This document shows, in pieces, positions 46,401-56,879 of a DNA stretch of 64,000 bases. Position 1 is the stretch's first letter. Each line of letters begins with the position of its first letter. The position numbers and the translations under genes are program-made. Source of the stretch: Mesostigma viride. Its lineage: Eukaryota > Streptophyta > Mesostigmatophyceae > Mesostigmatales > Mesostigmataceae. The notes below the pieces were generated by a model that did not search any database, was not told the origin of the DNA, and worked only from the letters and a program-made list of their open reading frames with translations. The stretch lies in NCBI GenBank assembly GCA_009746045.1, contig RPFO01000329.1, positions 124,001-188,000 of the forward strand, in the 5' to 3' direction.

Positions 46401-49390
46401 ATGGGAGCCTGAATCCTCATCATTTACTATTCCTTGACATCCATGTACGTAGGCCAGCCATGGAGACACCATGGGAGCCTGAATCCTCATCATTAATTAC
46501 ATAAATGCCAACCATGTACGTAGACAAGCCATGATGACACCATGGGAGCCTGAATCCTCCTCATTAATTACATAAATGCCAACCATGTACGTAGACAAGC
46601 CATGATGACACCATGGGAGCCTGAATCCTCATCATTAATTACATACATGCCATTCATGTACGTAGGCCAGCCATGGAGACACCATGGGAGCCTGAATCCT
46701 CATCATTTACTATTCCTTGACATCCATGTACGTAGGCCAGCCATGGAGACACCATGGGAGCCTGAATCCTCCTCATTAATTACATAAATGCCAACCATGT
46801 ACGTAGACAAGCCATGATGACCCCATGGGAGCCTGAATCCTCATCATTAATTACATAAATGCCATCCATGTACGTAGACGGGCCATGATGACACCATGGG
46901 AGCCTGAATCCTTATCATTTACTATTCCTTGACATCCATGTACGTAGGCCAGCCATGGAGACACCATGGGAGCCTGAATCCTCATCATTAATTACATAAA
47001 TGCCAACCATGTACGTAGACAAGCCATGATGACACCATGGGAGCCTGAATCCTCCTCATTAATTACATAAATGCCAACCATGTACGTAGACAAGCCATGA
47101 TGACACCATGGGAGCCTGAATCCTCATCATTAATTACATACATGCCATCCATGTACGTAGACAGGCCATGATGACACCATGGGAGCCTGAATCCTCATCA
47201 TTTACTATTCCTTGACATCCATGTACGTAGGCCAGCCATGGAGACACCATGGGAGCCTGAATCCTCCTCATTAACTACATAAATGCCAACCATGTACGTA
47301 GACAAGCCATGATGACACCATGGGAGCCTGAATCCTCATCATTTACTATTCCTTGACATCCATGTACGTAGGCCAGCCATGATGACACCAATGGAGCCTG
47401 AATCCTCCTCGTTAATTACATAAATGCCAACCATGTACGTAGACAAGCCATGATGACCCCATGGGAGCCTGAATCCTCATCATTTACTATTCCTTGACAT
47501 CCATGTACGTAGACGGGCCATGATGACACCATGGGAGCCTGAATCCTCATCATTTACTATTCCTTGACATCCATGTACGTAGGCCAGCCATGATGACACC
47601 AATGGAGCCTGAATCCTCTTCATTTTCTTAATGAGAGGATTCAGGTTACATAAATGCCAACCATGTAGGTAGACAAGCCATGATGACACCATGGGAGCCT
47701 GAATCCTCATCATTTACTATTCCTTGACATCCATGTACGTAGGCCAGCCATGGAGACACCATGGGAGCCTGAATCCTCCTCATTAATTACATAAATGCCA
47801 ACCATGTACGTAGACAAGCCATGATGACCCCATGGGAGCCTGAATCCTCATCATTAATTACATAAATGCCATCCATGTAAGTAGACGGGCCATGATGACA
47901 CCATGGGAGCCTGAATCCTCCTCATTAATTACATAAATGCCAACCATGTACGTAGACAAGCCATGATGACACCATGGGAGCCTGAATCCTCATCATTAAT
48001 TACATAAATGCCATCCATGTACGTAGACGGGCCATGATGACACCATGGGAGCCTGAATCCTCATCATTAATTACATAAATGCCATTCATGTACGTAGGCC
48101 AGCCATGGAGACACCATGGGAGCCTGAATCCTCATCATTAATTACATACATGCCAACAATGTAGGTAGACAAGCCATGATGACACCATGGGAGCCTGAAT
48201 CCTCATCATTTATTTTATGAGACATCCATGTACGTAGGCCAGCCATGATGACACCATGGGAGCCTGAATCCTCATCATTTCTTTTTCTTTGACATCCATG
48301 TACGTAGGCCAGCCATGATGACACCATGGGAGCCTGAATCCTCCTCATTAATTACATACATGCCATCCATGTACGTACACGGGCCATGATGACACCATGG
48401 GAGCCTGAATCCTCCTCATTTACTATTCCTTGACATCCATGTACGTAGACGGGCCATGATGACACCATGGGAGCCTGAATCCTCATCATTTTTTTTTCTT
48501 TGACATCCATGTACATACGTAGGCCAGCCATGATGACACCAATGGAGCCTGAATCCTCATCATTAATTACATACATAAATGCCATGATCATCAATGACCC
48601 CATGGGAGCCTGAATCCTCATCATTAAATACATAAATGCCACGGTCCATGTACGTAGACGGGCCATGATGACACCAATGGAGCCTGAATCCTCATCATTA
48701 ATTACATAAATGCCAACCATGTACATACACGGGCAATGATGACACCATGGGAGCCTGAATCCTCATCATTAATTACATAAATGCCAACCATGTACGTAGG
48801 CCAGCCATGATGACACTATGGGAGCCTGAATCCTCATCATTAATTTCATACATGCCAACAACACGTAGACGGGCCATAATGACACCACGGGAGCCTGAAT
48901 CCTCATCATTTTTTTTTCTTTGACATCCATGTACGTAGGCCAGCCATGATGACACCATGGGAGCCTGAATCCTCATCATTTTTTTTCTGAGACATCCATG
49001 TACGTAGGCCAGCCATGATGACACCATGGGAGCCTGAATCCTCATCATTAAATACATACATGCCATCCATGTACGTAGACAGGCCATGATGACACCATGG
49101 GAGCCTGAATCCTCATCATTTACTATTCCTTGACATCCATGTACGTAGACGGGCCATGATGACACCATGGGAGCCTGAATCCTCATCATTTTTTTTTCTT
49201 TGACATCCATGTACATACGTAGGCCAGCCATGATGACACCAATGGAGCCTGAATTCTCATCATTAATTACATACATGCCATCCATGTACGTAGACAGGCC
49301 ATGACATCTGACACCATGGGAGCCTGAATCCTCATCATTTACTATTCCTTGACATCCATGTACGTAGACGGGCCATGATGACACCATGGG
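43460..49390. repeat. ~71-bp satellite array, left block
   Basis: Core CATGTACGTAGACGGGCCAT, GATGACACCATGGGAGCC, TGAATCCTCATCATT, followed by one of several linkers (AATTACATAAATGCC, TACTATTCCTTGACATC, a T9 run with CTTTGACATC, or CTGAGACATC). Linkers occur in a fixed order that repeats at 4,340 bp (44433 with 48773), with a sub-block displaced by 1,996 bp (46146 with 48142). The array is broken at 49390 by the LTR retrotransposon. Confidence 0.95.
49386..49390. other. Left target-site duplication ATGGG
   Basis: The satellite core ...CACC ATGGG AGCCTG... is split after ATGGG. The same five bases reappear at 56880-56884, followed by the rest of the core. Confidence 0.85.
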
Positions 49391-49768
49391 AGTTAGTCTA
49401 AGTCTCCCGCCTGTAGCCTAAGTGGACACGTGCCAGCACCGCCGGCGCCCAATTGGGTACTGGGACGGTGCTGGACTAGAGTAGTCGTGGCATGGACACG
49501 TGGCTGTACTCAGTATGTGATGAGCCGGTACCTCAGTACCGGGACTGTAGTTGTCATGTTAGGACTGACTAGATCAGGTTGTAACTGATAGGTTAGTCCG
49601 TCCAGGATCAGTAAGTTAGTTTAACTTACGCAAAGTCTGGCCAGCCATCGTTGACGGCTGGCCAGCAGTATATGTGCCACATTATCCTAATGCCAAGGTG
49701 TCTCGTCGTTCACACACACACACGCCATTTGGCAGTGCCCGAGCATTCCAGCTTTGTGTTGCATAACT
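49391..49768 (+). repeat. 5' long terminal repeat, 378 bp
   Basis: Identical by eye to 56502-56879. It contains a 16-bp inverted repeat (GGCCAGCCATCG...CGACGGCTGGCC, about 49639-49669), a TATATGTGCC stretch near 49669, and (CA)n near 49712. It starts AGTTAGTC and ends GCATAACT. Confidence 0.93.
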
Positions 49769-49877
49769 TGCATTAAAAACTCCAAAAACATACACACAAC
49801 AAGACGACGAGCGTTCGTTTTTCGCGAACAAAACAACCCATTCCATTTTTCGACCTCCAGTTTTTTTTTGAAAAAAA

Positions 49878-52310
49878 ATGTCTAACCCCAACAGCAACAA
49901 GGGCAAGGCTCCAATGCGCCCTAGGAGCCGGTCGAGCTCCCCGACGTCCTCATCGTCGGGGACGTCAGACTCGGAGCTTGCCGCCCAGGCAGAGATTGAG
50001 CGGGCGGCGAGGAGCTTTAACCAGTCCATGGAGGCTGATCCGACGACGTCGGACACGTCGTCGTCGGGACACTTGTCCGAGGGTTCGTACAGCAGTGCGG
50101 TGCTGCGAGTTCCCCTGTATCCGCAGGGGAGGGGGTCCACGCCTGTGGTCAACAGGCCGAGGGGGCCTCCTTACGCCCCGACAGCTGCAGCGGCGGGGGT
50201 TGGACCGTCGGCACCTCCTGCAGAGGAGGAGTCCATGGAGCTGTATGGGCTCCAGCCTGGTTCCTCAGCCGAGGAGCAGGACGACGCACGCTCGCGACAG
50301 GTGGCTGCGGATGAAGGCCTCGCTAGGGCGATGGCTGAGCGCGAGGAGCGGGAGCTTCGGCGCGCGGACACGCACGCACGTGCTCGCGCCCAGCAGAGGG
50401 CGGACGCTGAGAACGTGCGCCGGGCGTTGTTTCAGAGCAGTGAGCTGGCTTCTGGCGAGGAGCAGTTTGAGGTGATGCGTCGGGGGGACCTTGCATGTTT
50501 TAAAAGTTTGCGTCGGTCTCGTGAGCCGAAGGTACACCTAGGTGTGCATCAGGAGTCAGAGTTCTCTTTGACAGGTCCGTCGGGGGCATCTGCTGAGGAC
50601 GAGATCCTCATGACCCCAGCCATGACAGCGCGGGAGCGTGAGGCGCAGAAGCGCATGGCGACGTTCATCGCCGACAAGCAGCGTCGGCAGGCGCGGAGGG
50701 CCGCGGCAGAGGCCAAGAAGGAGCGCGAGCATGCGGAGAGGGTGAGGCAAATCGCGCTGACGGAGCGCATCAAGCTCAAAATGTCGATCACCCAGGTGCG
50801 CCGGGACCGGATGGTCCGCGAACTCAGGGTGTGGAAAAAGGCGCAGGCGATGAAGCTGCAGCATATGGCTGAGCTGGAGGCGCCTGGCAGGCCGGAGGCG
50901 CAGGAACGGTACAGACGCTCGCTGGCAAGGTGGGAAGCCAATGTGGGAAGGATGGAGCAGCGCATCCTGAAGCAGCGACGACGCATGCTCAAGCATGCAC
51001 GTAAGTCAGCGGTGAGGGGACCGCTTGGTGAAGCGGTGAGAGTCGAGTTTGGCCTTGGGCCGGATGAGGATGTTTCTGCAAGCCAAATGTTTTATTATTT
51101 GTCGCAGCCTAAGAAGACCATCACCAACCGTGATGGCACTGCCGCACGCACGCGTGTTTACAGGCAGCCTGGTGAAGCCGGACCGTCTAACCTGTCCAAC
51201 AGGGAGGACCTCATTGATCAGCTTCAGCTGGCGCAAGCCATGCTGGAAGCAGATACCCCGCTGTCTCCAGGCGAGCAGGCGACGTTGGCCGACACGGTGG
51301 CCAGGCTAGTGGCATCGCTGAAGCCGGCCAAGCGAAGGGCGCAGGCAGAGGCATGCGCACCCCAGCCAAAGCGGAGGAGGGACGAGGGGGCGGATGACGG
51401 GGAGAGGGGGGGAAACCAGGGCGGGGGTGGACATGGCACCCAGGAGTCTGCACCAACACGGCACGCGGGCGGGGAGCGGCAGCAGCAGCAGCAACAGCAA
51501 CAGCAGCAGCAGCAGCCACCAACTGCAGGAACGACAACAACCTCCAACATGGCCTTGGCTAGGCCCAGGTTTGATCCAAAAAAGAAAGAGGACAAGCTAG
51601 TGTTTCCGGGTTTGCCAGAGGGCCACACCCAGGACGAAGCTAGGGAGTGGTTGTTTAAGTTGTCACATGCATATGCTAGCGACAATGTCCGTGATTGGTT
51701 TGCCTCTCTACGTGCGTCCACACCCATCCATCAATCTGCCAAGCCTATCCAGCAGTTGGTACAATTGTACCAAAAGCGTGCCAGCAGCGGGGTAGACGTG
51801 GCAGAAAATGTGTTGTGGGCGCAGTTCATGGTTGATCTTAGGGCACTTGTTACCACGGGGGAGCACTTAGAAGTGCTTAAGGGCTTCCAGTGGATAGAGG
51901 CCTATAAGGTCAATAAGCGTGACTATGTGAGTGACAACAAAAAATATGTCATGTACATAGAGGGAGATGAGGAGCTGAAGAAGCTCAATGCCAAGTACCT
52001 AGTACACCTATGGCTACAAAAGGCAGAACTGGACCCCACCACCCTGTCAGTAATCCTGGCAGGTCTAAAGGATAAGTGGGAGGACTTTAGGAAGGCAATG
52101 GCCTATGTGCAGCAATGCCTAGAGCCGTTTGCTGCTGCAGCCAAGGAGGGAAAGGTGAAGCAGGTAAAGGGGGAGGAAGCCTCAGGTACGGGGCTCTCCA
52201 AGAAGCAGATGCAGTCGCTGGTAGCCCAGGTAAAGGCGGTAATGGGGGGGATAAAAACAAAAACAACAAAAGTGGGGGAGGTGGAAACAAGGGGGGGGAA
52301 AGAACAATAA
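49878..52310 (+). CDS. Gag-like protein of the LTR retrotransposon, 810 aa
   Basis: ATG 49878 follows the 5' LTR by 109 bp. The N-terminus is Ser/Arg/Pro-rich (about 1-110). Residues about 150-380 are highly charged and predicted coiled coil (MAEREERELRRADTHARARA, EREAQKRMATFIADKQRRQA). A polyglutamine run lies near residues 535-550. A folded domain follows (DEAREWLFKLSHAYASDNVR, then LRALVTTGEHLEVLKGFQWI), which occupies the place of a retroelement capsid. The frame ends at TAA 52310, before the CCHC zinc knuckle, which lies in another frame. Two poly-G runs (52244-52250, 52291-52298) mark where the sensible reading leaves this frame. At 810 aa it is long for a Copia Gag. Confidence 0.8.
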   Translation: MSNPNSNKGKAPMRPRSRSSSPTSSSSGTSDSELAAQAEIERAARSFNQSMEADPTTSDTSSSGHLSEGSYSSAVLRVPLYPQGRGSTPVVNRPRGPPYAPTAAAAGVGPSAPPAEEESMELYGLQPGSSAEEQDDARSRQVAADEGLARAMAEREERELRRADTHARARAQQRADAENVRRALFQSSELASGEEQFEVMRRGDLACFKSLRRSREPKVHLGVHQESEFSLTGPSGASAEDEILMTPAMTAREREAQKRMATFIADKQRRQARRAAAEAKKEREHAERVRQIALTERIKLKMSITQVRRDRMVRELRVWKKAQAMKLQHMAELEAPGRPEAQERYRRSLARWEANVGRMEQRILKQRRRMLKHARKSAVRGPLGEAVRVEFGLGPDEDVSASQMFYYLSQPKKTITNRDGTAARTRVYRQPGEAGPSNLSNREDLIDQLQLAQAMLEADTPLSPGEQATLADTVARLVASLKPAKRRAQAEACAPQPKRRRDEGADDGERGGNQGGGGHGTQESAPTRHAGGERQQQQQQQQQQQQPPTAGTTTTSNMALARPRFDPKKKEDKLVFPGLPEGHTQDEAREWLFKLSHAYASDNVRDWFASLRASTPIHQSAKPIQQLVQLYQKRASSGVDVAENVLWAQFMVDLRALVTTGEHLEVLKGFQWIEAYKVNKRDYVSDNKKYVMYIEGDEELKKLNAKYLVHLWLQKAELDPTTLSVILAGLKDKWEDFRKAMAYVQQCLEPFAAAAKEGKVKQVKGEEASGTGLSKKQMQSLVAQVKAVMGGIKTKTTKVGEVETRGGKEQ

Positions 52311-55300
52311 CAATAAAAACAGAAAACAAAGTGGGGGAGCTAGCAAGCCAGGGGGTGCTAAGCCAGCAGGGGGGGACAAGAGGTTGCCTCATGACCCCAC
52401 CAAGCATTGCACTAGGTGCCTTTGTAAGGGGCACCTAAAAGATGACTGCTGGAAAGGCAAACCCGACTATGGTTCTGACGTTGATGTTTGTCCTGGATGC
52501 TGGAAAACACGTCACCCCATTGCAGCAGGAGCGCGCTGCACGGCACCCAGGCACAACAAGACCACGCCAGGGCGCTACAACCGCGCGGGGGCGGCAGACC
52601 AGGGCGACACCTGTAAGCTACCCTCACCATTTTTCACAAATGGTTTCCTGTTACCTTCTGTCTGCCAAGTGTTGCCTGAGTGTGATGATGTGGATTGGGA
52701 AGTGGCATATGACATGACACTGTCACACATGATGCGTGACCCCACCATAGCTTCCCTTAGTGCAGCAGCAGAAAAGGTAATCACGTATGGTGCTCTAGCA
52801 GAGCAACTGCACAAGGTTATGGGCCATGAGGCTGTGGCTGAAAGGCTAGCCAATAAAATACAAGGCCATGATCTGGAACAGATGTGCAGGCACGTACGTA
52901 AGCACTGTGAGCAATGTCAGCTATATGCTCCTAAGCCCAGAAAATGGCATGTGGCCACACCACCACTGGCTAGAGGCAAACTGGTTGGGGATGTTATACA
53001 CGTGGTGAAGGACACGGTATACTACCTAGTCATAAAGGATGCCTGGTCAAGGTTTGTGGTAGTGGAGCCCCTGCCTGGGATGGATAAAGAGCAGCTGCAC
53101 AGAGCTTTACAGATAGCCTTGGCACGTTTTCACCCCATTGAAAAAGTAATGCTGGATCAGCAGTTTCTCTGCATCCAGGACAGGAATGACCTGCCCAAGA
53201 TAGAAGTGTCTGGGGCTCAAGATCATGAACGTCAGGGGTTGGTAGAACGTACCATGAGAGCCATCAGGGATGTGATAAGAAAAATGCCATCCAGGTTGGC
53301 TGACTCTGGTAGCTATGCTGACAGGGCATCTTGGGCAGCAGGGGTGACTACCCAGCTAAACGCCAAACCAATAATGTCCTCACCTTTTGGGGAAATCACC
53401 CCAACTGGCCTTCAGTCAGGCAGCTATGCTTCAGAGGTACACACTCACTACAACACACAAAGGCAGCACTTAGCCAAGTTGCTGGCAAAGAAAGACAAAA
53501 ACAATGCCAGGCCTGTGTTTGAAGTGGGGGACCATGTGTTATTTTTCAGAGAGGGTGACAGAGGAAGAGCACACTCTGCCAGATGGCACGGTCCAGCTGT
53601 AGTCACCAAAATTCATGAAGAAGGGACTGCAGTCACTATACAACATGACAGAGAGCGTGTGGTCAGCAAGCATAGACTCAAGCTTTATTACCCACCACTG
53701 GCAGACGTGTCAGGGGTAGAATTCTTGGACATGGATTCAGAGCAGGAGTCTGGTGGATTGATCTCACCCAATGAATTGGCTAAGGACGTCATTGATGCAA
53801 GCACTAGCACCACAGTAGAAGCTCCTGTGTTCCTCAGTAGTGCAGCCCCACTACAACCCAATAGTCCACCTGGGCAGGAGGACGGTGCACAGGGTGAGCA
53901 GCAGGTAGCACCTCCCTCACACCTGGAGGAGTCACAAAACAGAGCAGATCCTGTCGTTCCCAGGAAGTCATTTGCTGAGATTCTTAAGGCCTTGCACAAG
54001 GCACACAACACTAAAGCAGTTGTGGCAACAGGTACAGCACAGGTCAATGCTGTAGGGGATGCAGGTCAAGATCCTAGTATTTTGGCTGTAGACACCCAAG
54101 CACAGGTGAGTATCATCAGTGCAGAAGCTGTATCTGGTCTGAAAATGAAGGCCTCACCATGGGCTAGAGTGTCAGATTTTTCAGGCAAAACCAAAATGCA
54201 GGTCAAAGGTCAGGTGAGCATTCAAATCTTGGGTATGCCCACTCCATTTCAGGTGGTTGAGGGCTACTCAGGGAATGCCCTGTTAGGGGAACCTTTTGTA
54301 TCTTACCCTGGTGTTGTCATCTCAGCTGGGAGGTTGAGTGTGGCAGGGGTAGGACAGGTGCCTCTAGATCATTTTAAAATCCCTTTGAGCCAGATTAGCA
54401 CTGGGTTGGATGCTGCCATCAATGCAGTTAAGCCCAAGTACCTCCCAGGTCAGGAACCGTGTGTGGAGGACCTCATACACTCTCAAAAGCTACACCCTTC
54501 AGCGTTTGGGCTTGGTAGATGGGATGTTGCATCCATGTCTCCCCTGTCCTATGATGATATTGTACGGGACTGCCAGACGCAGATTGGGTTTCTTAAGTGG
54601 CTTGAGGCTTTTACCAAAGCCAGGGAGGAGTGGGTTGTTCCAGATGCACGTAGTCCCACACACACACCACCTGTGACTCCTCTTGATGCTATGCCAGCTG
54701 GGGCCAAGAAGCTAAGGTTAAAGTTTGTGTGCAAGCATAAACCTCAGGCTGATGGGGGACCACCCATTTTCCATGCTAGGCCATGTGTTACTGAGTTCAG
54801 GGGCTCTACAGAGCTGACAGAGGCTGAGCTTTATACTCCTGGTATTCAGCAAACGTCTCTCAAGGTGTTGCTTTCCTTGTTTTTGCATCAGCTTAATACA
54901 GGGAAGGATTATGTGTGTAAAGCCACAGATATCAAAAGAGCCTTTCTAAAGGGGGACCCTGCCATAGCACAGCAGGTCTGGAGAGGTCAGGTATACGTGG
55001 TGAATACTCCTAAGGTGTGGCACAGGGATATTGTTCAACCCTTGTTGAGGCCAAACCTGGGGGTTGAAGGGTTGCAGTCAGCTCCAAAAATTTTTAGGCT
55101 GTCTGCACAGGAGGTATTCATGAAGCTAGGGGCCACCTATGATGACATTGACCCTTGCCTGTTTGTCATCCCACACCCTGATGGAATGATGATGTTTGTC
55201 TGGCATGGGGATGATCAGTTAATCTCAGGTCCTAGAGCTGCAGTGGATGCTTTCATAGCTCAGGTGTCTGCCAGTTTTGAGATTGGCAAGCAGCTAGAGC

Positions 55301-56118
55301 TGGGCAAGGAGCCAGTCAAGTTCTGTGGCATGATGCTTGAGTTGCTGCAGCAGCAGGGCAGCTGGGTTTGTTCCATGCAGGCCTCTGCTGAATACATTAA
55401 GTCTTGTCTGGATGTCCTGCCTGTTCACATCACCCCTGACATGTGCCCTACCATTAGAGGCAAGCTTGGTTGGCTATGTGCTACATGTGCACCCCACCTG
55501 GCTTTTGTGAGCAGGGTAGATGATGAGGTACTACAGGAGGTAGGAGCACGGGCAATCAAGCAGTTGTTGCATGATGGTCCACCTTTGATGCTTCACTCAC
55601 TGGACCTGTTTACTCCCATTCACATCACGTGCATGATGGATAGTTCAATGGAGTCCAGGGTAGTTACCAAGGTTCAAGCCAGAGAGGCTGGATTGTTTTT
55701 CCTGCATAACCAAGGTGGGAAGAAGTCACTAGTCTCCTGGTTCAGTAGATTGCACAAGAGGAAAGCTGTGAGTAGCAATGTAGCTGAATGCAGGGCTGTG
55801 GTATCTTCTGTCTTGCATGCAAGGTATCTCAATCACTTGCTGGTCTGGCTTCAACACCAGGCTGGTAGCTCTGCAGGAGTGAAAGCACATTTGCTGACTG
55901 ACTCTCAATCTATCATCTCTTTCCTTGCCAATCCTTTGGCTGTACACTCGGACCTGGATTGGATTGTGCTAAAACAGGAATGCAAGTACCTGGAGTCTAA
56001 AGCCCACGTCAGGGACAAAGACAATGCTGCAGATGCACTGACCAAGGTGCCACAAGCAGCAGGACCACAATACCAGGTCTTGTATGGGTTGATGAACCCT
56101 GGTTACAGTCTGAAGTGA
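52255..56118 (+). CDS. Pol polyprotein: zinc knuckle, integrase, PR-like, RT, RNase H
   Basis: Open frame from 52255 to TGA 56118, +1 relative to gag; no ATG near the start, so expression by frameshift or readthrough is implied. Domains in order: CCHC knuckle CTRCLCKGHLKDDC (52408-52449); a second Cys/His cluster (CPGCWKTRH); integrase HHCC (LHKVMGH, HCEQC, 52806-52920); catalytic acids D at 52990 (GDVIHV), D at 53155 (MLDQQF) and E near 53245 (GLVERTMRAI), with 29 residues between the last two; a GPY/F-like tail (ARWHGPAVVTKIHEEG). Next an aspartic-protease-like domain 54080-54360 (AVDTQAQVSIIS ... NALLGEPFV). RT follows (ATDIKRAFLKGD 54925-54960; VWHGDDQL about 55200, in place of YVDD). RNase H is 55610-56050 (MMDSS, NVAECRA, LLTDSQS, DNAADALTK). 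RT and RNase H are Copia-like. Confidence 0.87.
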   Translation, partial: KQKQQKWGRWKQGGGKNNNNKNRKQSGGASKPGGAKPAGGDKRLPHDPTKHCTRCLCKGHLKDDCWKGKPDYGSDVDVCPGCWKTRHPIAAGARCTAPRHNKTTPGRYNRAGAADQGDTCKLPSPFFTNGFLLPSVCQVLPECDDVDWEVAYDMTLSHMMRDPTIASLSAAAEKVITYGALAEQLHKVMGHEAVAERLANKIQGHDLEQMCRHVRKHCEQCQLYAPKPRKWHVATPPLARGKLVGDVIHVVKDTVYYLVIKDAWSRFVVVEPLPGMDKEQLHRALQIALARFHPIEKVMLDQQFLCIQDRNDLPKIEVSGAQDHERQGLVERTMRAIRDVIRKMPSRLADSGSYADRASWAAGVTTQLNAKPIMSSPFGEITPTGLQSGSYASEVHTHYNTQRQHLAKLLAKKDKNNARPVFEVGDHVLFFREGDRGRAHSARWHGPAVVTKIHEEGTAVTIQHDRERVVSKHRLKLYYPPLADVSGVEFLDMDSEQESGGLISPNELAKDVIDASTSTTVEAPVFLSSAAPLQPNSPPGQEDGAQGEQQVAPPSHLEESQNRADPVVPRKSFAEILKALHKAHNTKAVVATGTAQVNAVGDAGQDPSILAVDTQAQVSIISAEAVSGLKMKASPWARVSDFSGKTKMQVKGQVSIQILGMPTPFQVVEGYSGNALLGEPFVSYPGVVISAGRLSVAGVGQVPLDHFKIPLSQISTGLDAAINAVKPKYLPGQEPCVEDLIHSQKLHPSAFGLGRWDVASMSPLSYDDIVRDCQTQIGFLKWLEAFTKAREEWVVPDARSPTHTPPVTPLDAMPAGAKKLRLKFVCKHKPQADGGPPIFHARPCVTEFRGSTELTEAELYTPGIQQTSLKVLLSLFLHQLNTGKDYVCKATDIKRAFLKGDPAIAQQVWRGQVYVVNTPKVWHRDIVQPLLRPNLGVEGLQSAPKIFRLSAQEVFMKLGATYDDIDPCLFVIPHPDGMMMFVWHGDDQLISGPRAAVDAFIAQVSASFEIGKQLELGKEPVKFCGMMLELLQQQGSWVCSMQASAEYIKSCLDVLPVHITPDMCPTIRGKLGWLCATCAPHLAFVSRVDDEVLQEVGARAIKQLLHDGPPLMLHSLDLFTPIHITCMMDSSMESRVVTKVQAREAGLFFLHNQGGKKSLVSWFSRLHKRKAVSSNVAECRAVVSSVLHARYLNHLLVWLQHQAGSSAGVKAHLLTDSQSIISFLANPLAVHSDLDWIVLKQECKYLESKAHVRDKDNAADALTKVPQAAGPQYQVLYGLMNPGYSLK

Positions 56119-56501
56119 CTGGCACATTGTACATGTTAGCCCATGACCCCCTGCCTAATACTGCAGCTGAAAGGCTGCAGTGGCAGCTGGGTAGTTTTCT
56201 GACAGTGAGAAGCACTGGTCTAGAAAGTTGGGACATGATGAATGTGTTATTTATTGAATAAAATTTTGTGAGACACTTGTTTGGATGACCATGACATGCT
56301 GGGGCCTGGAGCACCCATCTCACTCAGTTAAGAAACCATGCTTGAGACATGGGGCCTTTTTAATGCATCTCTTGTACATGTGTGAGGTGACCTTTGGGTC
56401 CTAGTAGGTTATCTGACAGTTTTTTAAGGCATTGGGAATGGCTGCGTCCATTTGATGGCTATGTGTGTTTCTGTTGAAACCCAAAGAAAACTTAAAGTGG
56501 G
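56119..56501 (+). other. Pol-to-LTR spacer with polypurine tract
   Basis: Noncoding spacer ending in CCAAAGAAAACTTAAAGTGGG (about 56481-56501). The final AAAGTGGG directly before the 3' LTR is the likely polypurine tract for plus-strand priming. An AATAAAA at about 56257 could be a decayed or alternative poly(A) signal. Confidence 0.6.
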
Positions 56502-56879
56502 AGTTAGTCTAAGTCTCCCGCCTGTAGCCTAAGTGGACACGTGCCAGCACCGCCGGCGCCCAATTGGGTACTGGGACGGTGCTGGACTAGAGTAGTCGTG
56601 GCATGGACACGTGGCTGTACTCAGTATGTGATGAGCCGGTACCTCAGTACCGGGACTGTAGTTGTCATGTTAGGACTGACTAGATCAGGTTGTAACTGAT
56701 AGGTTAGTCCGTCCAGGATCAGTAAGTTAGTTTAACTTACGCAAAGTCTGGCCAGCCATCGTTGACGGCTGGCCAGCAGTATATGTGCCACATTATCCTA
56801 ATGCCAAGGTGTCTCGTCGTTCACACACACACACGCCATTTGGCAGTGCCCGAGCATTCCAGCTTTGTGTTGCATAACT
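56502..56879 (+). repeat. 3' long terminal repeat, 378 bp
   Basis: Same sequence as 49391-49768, no difference found by eye. It is followed by ATGGG and the resumed satellite. Confidence 0.93.

Larger units (their letters stand above)
49391..56879 (+). mobile_element. Complete Copia-type LTR retrotransposon with INT-PR-RT-RH order
   Basis: A 7,489-bp element with identical 378-bp LTRs and a 5-bp target duplication ATGGG (49386-49390 and 56880-56884), inserted in the satellite. The termini are AGTTA...TAACT, not TG...CA. A gag-like ORF is followed by pol with zinc knuckle, integrase, protease-like domain, Copia-type RT and RNase H. No TGG-starting primer-binding site follows the 5' LTR. A purine-rich tract precedes the 3' LTR. 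Confidence 0.92.

Noticed and set aside
51211-51540. Minus-strand ORFs opposite the gag polyQ region
   Set aside because: Antisense shadows of gag, with poly-Ala/Val/Cys from the CAG run.
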